Source of the DNA: Polyangiaceae bacterium UTPRO1
Lineage (GTDB): Bacteria; Desulfobacterota; Binatia; UTPRO1
Direction: 5' to 3'
Assembly (NCBI GenBank): GCA_002050235.1
Contig: MWST01000011.1
Location: forward strand, 1-64,000
Length of the DNA: 64,000 nucleotides
The stretch's first letter is position 1. Each line of letters starts with the position of its first letter. Of the stretch, positions 63,924 to 64,000 are shown piece by piece. The notes below the pieces were generated by a model. The model worked only from the letters and a program-made list of their open reading frames with translations. It was not told the DNA's origin and did no database searches. The translations under genes were made by a program, and so were the position numbers.

Positions 63924-64000
63924 TCAGGCTGCCGTCGCCGGGTTGCGGATGGTGACCGGGCACTGCAGCCGTACGCAGGTGCCGCGGCCCGGACTCGAGG
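63924..64000 (-). CDS. C-terminal end of a protein, possibly a sensor histidine kinase (partial)
   Basis: Twenty-four residues before a TGA: SSPGRGTCVRLQCPVTIRNP and ATAA. The string 'PGRGTCVRL' resembles the last strand of a histidine-kinase ATPase domain (PGxGTxVRxxLP). The gene continues beyond the right edge. The evidence is short, so the function is tentative. Confidence 0.4.
   Translation of the reverse strand, partial: SSPGRGTCVRLQCPVTIRNPATAA

Overview
The window is GC-rich bacterial chromosome with dense genes on both strands, G/C-ending codons and frequent AGGAGG-type ribosome binding sites. Large secreted Cys-rich and beta-propeller proteins, a wax-ester synthase/DGAT, diiron and flavin/F420-type enzymes, MeaB, a CitE/malyl-CoA-lyase-like enzyme and an Mce/Mla lipid importer together suggest an uncultured deltaproteobacterium-like lineage, possibly Candidatus Binatota. 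This placement is an inference from gene content; no rRNA or marker gene confirms it. I recognised no tRNA, rRNA or CRISPR array.

Layout. 0-9.1 kb: a minus-strand SBBP-propeller secreted protein, then a tandem triplication (about 1.55 kb period) of secreted DUF1566/Lcl-domain genes. Each copy has a conserved structured leader, and two are followed by an Avd/S23-like four-helix-bundle ORF or its remains. The last copy is cut off by an IS-like remnant. A 65-bp direct repeat flanks the segment. 9.1-16.2 kb: small hypothetical gene, Gfo/Idh/MocA oxidoreductase, O-methyltransferase, PEP-utilising swivel-domain protein, then TetR - ferritin-like diiron protein - WS/DGAT. 16.2-24.5 kb: dodecin, methyltransferase, nucleotide-sugar dehydrogenase, YhcB-like and Bax-inhibitor-like membrane proteins, ICMT-like methyltransferase, epimerase, RRM protein, cupin lipoprotein, Ntn-hydrolase. 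24.6-29.7 kb: DprE1/DprE2-like pair with a GT-C-like membrane protein and a flippase-like/methyltransferase fusion, probably cell-envelope glycan synthesis. 29.7-35.9 kb: CitE-like lyase, FAH hydrolase, methyltransferase, nitronate-monooxygenase-like protein, hemerythrin, small monooxygenase-like protein, LLM flavin oxidoreductase. 35.9-39.5 kb: a four-gene Mla/Mce transport operon. 39.5-48.5 kb: small proteins, Rnk, DUF481, a complete IS5-family element, TPR protein, PAP2 phosphatase, MeaB, GT39. 49-57.1 kb: two very large secreted proteins. 57.5-64 kb: acyl-CoA ligase, aminotransferase, MsrB-MsrA fusion, deazaflavin-type oxidoreductase, lysophospholipid acyltransferase, secreted repeat protein and the tail of a possible sensor kinase.

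The main discovery is the DUF1566 array. The first two copies differ over a 34-codon C-terminal stretch at 27 nucleotides, and 26 of these are at codon positions 1 or 2, with third positions almost frozen. Divergence elsewhere in the genes includes many third-position changes. This is the footprint expected of adenine-directed mutagenesis by a diversity-generating retroelement (DGR). The C-type-lectin-like fold and the adjacent Avd-like gene fit that reading. No reverse transcriptase or template repeat is in the window, so the cassettes would have to be satellite or relic targets of a DGR elsewhere. The shared leaders carry a long hairpin and a segment complementary to the Shine-Dalgarno sequence, a candidate cis-regulatory RNA.
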